Of a DNA stretch of 24,887 nt, positions 21,875-24,887 are shown piece by piece; position 1 is the first letter of the stretch, and each line of letters opens with the position of its first letter. A model generated the notes under the pieces. It was not told the origin of the DNA, searched no databases, and worked only from the letters and a program-made list of their open reading frames with translations. The DNA lies in contig JBJFDJ010000038.1 of NCBI GenBank assembly GCA_051889975.1, forward strand, positions 1 to 24,887, given 5' to 3'. The position numbers and the translations under genes are program-made. The DNA comes from UBA9845 sp051889975 (GTDB taxonomy: Bacteria > Bacillota > Clostridia > Christensenellales > UBA1242).

Positions 21875-21985
21875 AGTTCGGATTTATTTAATTATTTTTA
21901 TGGTGCTTTATTTTATTTGTTAAAAACTTTATGCCAAATTTTATTTTGTCAATATATCATTTTGTTTTAAAGTTTTTATGTTTTG

Positions 21986-22001
21986 TGATATAATTAAAAA
22001 C
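21986..22001 (+). promoter_or_regulatory. pcrA extended -10, probably leaderless
   Basis: TG at 21986-21987, one base, and a perfect TATAAT at 21989-21994. Seven bases separate it from the ATG at 22002. There is no strong -35 and no ribosome binding site. Confidence 0.7.
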
Positions 22002-24155
22002 ATGGAAACAAAACTAAATCAAGTTCAACAGCAAATAGTAAATCACACACAAGGGGCAGTTATGGTGCTTGCAGGCGCGGGCAGTGGCAAAACAAGGGTG
22101 CTAACACATCGCATTGCAAACATCTTGCAAAATGGCTTGGCAAGTCCTTATGAAGTTTTGGCAATCACTTTTACAAACAAGGCAGCAAACGAAATCAAAC
22201 AAAGGCTTTTTGATATGGGGCTTCCAAGTTCTTCAATTTGGGCAATGACCTTTCACAGCATGTGCTGTCGCATTTTAAGGCAAGAAGCAAATCATTTGGA
22301 CGGCTACAACTCAAATTTTTCAATCTATGACGAGCAAGATAAACGAAACACCATCAAAAAGATTTTAAAAGAAAACAACCTCAAAGACGATGAATATTTG
22401 TGCGCTGTTGCAGATAGGCTTTCAAACTACAAAATAAGCAACATCACGCTTGACGAATACAAAAGACTTTGCGTAAATAGTTTTTTTGACGAAACATGCT
22501 TTGACATCATGCAAAAATATGAACAGCAGTTAAAACAAAGCAACAGCATGGACTTTGACGACTTGATAAACAAGACTTTGTATCTTTTAAAGACAGACGA
22601 GTTTGTCAAAAACAAATATCAACAACAATTTAGATACATTTTGGTTGACGAATTTCAAGACACAAATGAAACTCAATACAACCTTGTTAAAATACTTGCA
22701 GGCTATCACCAAAACATCTTTGCAGTTGGTGACGAAGACCAAAGCATATACAGTTGGCGTGGCGCAAGCATAGACAACATAAAAAGGTTTTTAAAAGATT
22801 TTGCTGGTGCAAAACTATACAAATTAGAGCAAAATTATCGTAGCACACAAACCATTGTCAATTGTGCAAACAAAATCATCAAAAACAACAAAAACCGAAT
22901 AGACAAAACATTGTTTACGCAAAATGCCGAAGGTTCAATGGTTGTTTACAACAAAACATACAGCGACCGAGAAGAAGCAGAATTTGTTGCAAACACCATA
23001 AGCAGTTTGGTGCATAGTGGCAGATATCAATATAAAGACATTGCAATTTTAATGCGACTTAACGCACTTTCTCGCAACTTTGAAGACAAACTTTTAACCT
23101 ATAACATTCCATACAAAATGTTTGGTGGGCAAAAGTTTTATGAGCGTGCAGAAATTAAAAACGTGATGGCATATTTAAAACTTTTGGTCAATCCAAATGA
23201 CAATGAAAGTTTTTATCGAATAATCAACTTTCCAAAGCGTGGCATTGGTGATGGAGCAATTGCCAAACTTAAACAAACAAGTTTTGGTGGCAATTTGCTA
23301 GATAGCGTTTTAATGCTCCCAGACAGCACAACAGGGGTGCTATCAAAGTTTGTTCCATTTAAAATTTTGATGAACGATTTAAACAAAAACTTAAACGAAA
23401 TGGGGCTTTATGACTTTGCAAAATATGTCGTTGACAAAACGCAAATATTAAGTGCCTATGCTGGCGACAGCGAAGAAGACTACAATCGCAAGTTAAACAT
23501 AAACGAGTTGTTGCAAAACATCAGGCAGTTTGAATATGAAAACTCTGACAAAACACTTGCAGACTTTTTGCAAACTGTTTCACTCACAACTGATATAGAT
23601 AGTTACAATCAAGATGACGACAATGTGGCACTGGCAACTGTGCACAGCGTTAAAGGGCTAGAGTTTAAGGTTGTGTTTGTTGTTGGGCTAGAGGAGAGAT
23701 ATTTCCCACTCATAAGGCAAAACAGCAGTGAAGAAGACATGGAAGAAGAACGCCGGCTTATGTATGTTGCCATAACTCGTGCAAAAGAAAAATTATACTT
23801 AACTTGCACAAAATCAAGATTTATGTATGGCAAACAAAACTTTTCGCAAGTCAGCAGATTTTTAAAAGAACTGGGCTATGAATATTCTTCACAAAAAACA
23901 GATGTGGCAAATGATTTGCACGCATTAGAAAGTTCACCAAAAATTAGTGGCTCACTAAACACTTTTATGAACTTTCAAACATCAAAAACGCCTGCTGTTA
24001 CAGATTATGTTGTTGGAGATAGGGTTTTTCACACAAAATTTGGCATAGGCTACATAACAAACTTGCAACCAGCAACAAACACAGCAACCATCAATTTTGA
24101 TAACTTTGGCATAAAAACACTTAGTTTAGAGTTTGCACCAATAAAAAAATTTTAG
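22002..24155 (+). CDS. pcrA: ATP-dependent DNA helicase PcrA (UvrD/Rep family, 717 aa)
   Basis: PcrA is the essential SF1A 3'-5' helicase of Firmicutes, acting in repair, plasmid replication and removal of RecA or RNA polymerase from DNA. The Walker A motif AGAGSGKT is at 24-31, VDEFQDTN at 215-222, GDEDQSIYSWRGA at 243-255 and LEQNYRS at 275-281. Motif V, VHSVKGLEF, and motif VI, RRLMYVAITRAKEKLYLT, are present. The C-terminal ~50 residues (VVGDRVFHTKFGIGYI, then NFDNFGIKTLSLEFAPI) form the Tudor-like domain that contacts RNA polymerase. An in-frame ATG at 21978 lies upstream of the -10 box and is rejected. The opening METKLNQVQQQIV fits the family. ligA follows, as in other Firmicutes. Confidence 0.96.
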   Translation: METKLNQVQQQIVNHTQGAVMVLAGAGSGKTRVLTHRIANILQNGLASPYEVLAITFTNKAANEIKQRLFDMGLPSSSIWAMTFHSMCCRILRQEANHLDGYNSNFSIYDEQDKRNTIKKILKENNLKDDEYLCAVADRLSNYKISNITLDEYKRLCVNSFFDETCFDIMQKYEQQLKQSNSMDFDDLINKTLYLLKTDEFVKNKYQQQFRYILVDEFQDTNETQYNLVKILAGYHQNIFAVGDEDQSIYSWRGASIDNIKRFLKDFAGAKLYKLEQNYRSTQTIVNCANKIIKNNKNRIDKTLFTQNAEGSMVVYNKTYSDREEAEFVANTISSLVHSGRYQYKDIAILMRLNALSRNFEDKLLTYNIPYKMFGGQKFYERAEIKNVMAYLKLLVNPNDNESFYRIINFPKRGIGDGAIAKLKQTSFGGNLLDSVLMLPDSTTGVLSKFVPFKILMNDLNKNLNEMGLYDFAKYVVDKTQILSAYAGDSEEDYNRKLNINELLQNIRQFEYENSDKTLADFLQTVSLTTDIDSYNQDDDNVALATVHSVKGLEFKVVFVVGLEERYFPLIRQNSSEEDMEEERRLMYVAITRAKEKLYLTCTKSRFMYGKQNFSQVSRFLKELGYEYSSQKTDVANDLHALESSPKISGSLNTFMNFQTSKTPAVTDYVVGDRVFHTKFGIGYITNLQPATNTATINFDNFGIKTLSLEFAPIKKF

Positions 24156-24189
24156 TGTAACAAACTTTAACTAATAGGCTATTATGACA

Positions 24190-24312
24190 TAATTGCAAAT
24201 TTTCAATTTTAATTGCAAAGTTTTATATGTAAAAACAAAATTTAAATATAATTTAAATTTTAACACATAACAAATTTGTTATTTTATAAACTATTTTAAC
24301 AGTTTATTTTTA
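24190..24312. other. Palindrome, repeats and weak hairpin between pcrA and ligA
   Basis: TAATTGCAAA occurs twice, 20 bp apart (24190-24199, 24210-24219). A perfect 16-bp palindrome, ATAACAAATTTGTTAT, is at 24267-24282. ATAAACT/AGTTTAT (24286-24292, 24301-24307), followed by TTTTT, is a weak terminator candidate for pcrA. A TATAAT at 24247-24252 may be the ligA -10, although no matching -35 is seen. Confidence 0.4.
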
Positions 24313-24354
24313 ACAAAAAAACTTTTAGGCAACAATTTAAAAGGAGACGGCAGA

Positions 24355-24887
24355 ATGGACGATTTAAAGTTACAACGAATGCAAGAACTTATCAAAGAAA
24401 TCAATTTTCACAATTACAATTATTATAGTTTAGACAATCCAACCATCAGCGATGCCGAGTGGGACAAGTTGTATGATGAACTTTTGAGTTTAGAGGCCCA
24501 AACGGGTGTTGTTTTGCCCGACTCTCCAAGCCAAAGAGTTGGTGGGGCAATCTTGCCAAACTTTCAAAAATACACGCACGAAGTTCAACTGTATAGTTTG
24601 GAAAAATGCAACACTTATGATGCTCTTAAAGAGTGGTGCTTAAATGTTAAAAAGAAAGACCCCCAAGCACAGTTTTTTGTGGACTATAAATTTGATGGCT
24701 TAACTGTTAGTTTAACCTATGAAAATGGCATTTTAATTAACGGCGCAACTCGTGGCAATGGACTTGTTGGTGAAGATATAACTGCACAAGTTAAAACCAT
24801 ACGCACTGTGCCACTTAAAATTGACTACAAGGGCAAAGTCATTGTGCAAGGCGAAGCAATTATGAAGTTAAGCGAACTTGCAAAATA
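24355..24887 (+). CDS. ligA: NAD-dependent DNA ligase LigA, N-terminal part (runs off the window)
   Basis: LigA seals nicks using NAD+. About 177 residues are visible. The Ia domain has HNYNYYSLDNPTISDAEWDKLYDEL and DSPSQRVGG, which bind NMN. The adenylation motif is K112-F-D-G, with K112 the nucleophile, followed by GATRGNGLVGEDIT (usually TRGDG, so the Asp is Asn here) and QGEAIM, corresponding to the conserved R/C-G-E segment. AAGGAG (24341-24346) is eight bases before the ATG. The pcrA-ligA order is usual in Firmicutes. Truncation is only the window edge. Confidence 0.95.
   Translation, partial: MDDLKLQRMQELIKEINFHNYNYYSLDNPTISDAEWDKLYDELLSLEAQTGVVLPDSPSQRVGGAILPNFQKYTHEVQLYSLEKCNTYDALKEWCLNVKKKDPQAQFFVDYKFDGLTVSLTYENGILINGATRGNGLVGEDITAQVKTIRTVPLKIDYKGKVIVQGEAIMKLSELAK

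Noticed and set aside
21978..22001. Upstream in-frame ATG for pcrA, adding eight residues
   Set aside because: It lies upstream of the extended -10 box, so it would not be in the mRNA, and the added residues do not match the family start.

Overview
The window is chromosomal DNA from a low-GC, Firmicutes-type bacterium, most likely an uncultured clostridial or related lineage. Four things point there: an HrcA/CIRCE-controlled hrcA-grpE-dnaK-dnaJ cluster, neighbouring lepA, hemW, mtaB and rpsU genes, a pcrA-ligA pair, and AAGGAGG-type ribosome binding sites. It is strongly AT-rich, and TGA is used as a stop (grpE). Two runs of exactly 100 N (1356-1455, 18256-18355) look like scaffold joins of unknown length, as in a metagenome assembly. 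No phage, insertion sequence or CRISPR array is visible.

Layout. 1-2117: rarA, then an opposite-strand glycerophosphodiester phosphodiesterase cut by gap 1. 2400-4316: lepA with its own promoter and terminator. 4500-7100: an accessory stretch with an FAD oxidoreductase, a DUF805 membrane protein and a GNAT acetyltransferase. 7186-9541: hemW and an unrecognised 329-residue protein. 9820-15355: the heat-shock cluster, with a sigma-A promoter, a CIRCE operator, hrcA, two tandem copies of a tiny cysteine-rich acidic protein, grpE, an AAC(6')-like acetyltransferase overlapping grpE by 4 bases, dnaK, and dnaJ behind a possible attenuator. 15598-17090: a small accessory block (unknown protein, divergent XRE regulator, DUF4279 protein) where many Firmicutes have prmA and rsmE. 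17121-18620: mtaB (cut by gap 2) and rpsU. 18632-20359: hisS and tRNA-His(GTG). 20361-21875: a degenerate tandem-repeat array, a HIT protein and an unknown 133-residue protein. 21986-24887: pcrA and the start of ligA.

How the genes fit together. The core is protein and translation quality control: LepA, the DnaK/DnaJ/GrpE chaperones under HrcA, tRNA modification by MtaB, His-tRNA charging by HisS beside its own tRNA, and ribosomal protein S21. DNA maintenance genes (rarA, pcrA, ligA) flank it. The two unexpected members of the heat-shock operon are the duplicated Cys-rich microprotein and the AAC(6')-like enzyme. They are the best candidates for something undescribed.

A second pattern runs through the window. 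Seven genes (rarA, the first GNAT, hemW, the 136-residue unknown, the XRE regulator, mtaB, pcrA) lack a Shine-Dalgarno sequence and start 6 or 7 bases after a clear -10 box, so their mRNAs are probably leaderless. Most of the remaining genes have a clear Shine-Dalgarno sequence. The two start architectures appear to coexist in one genome.
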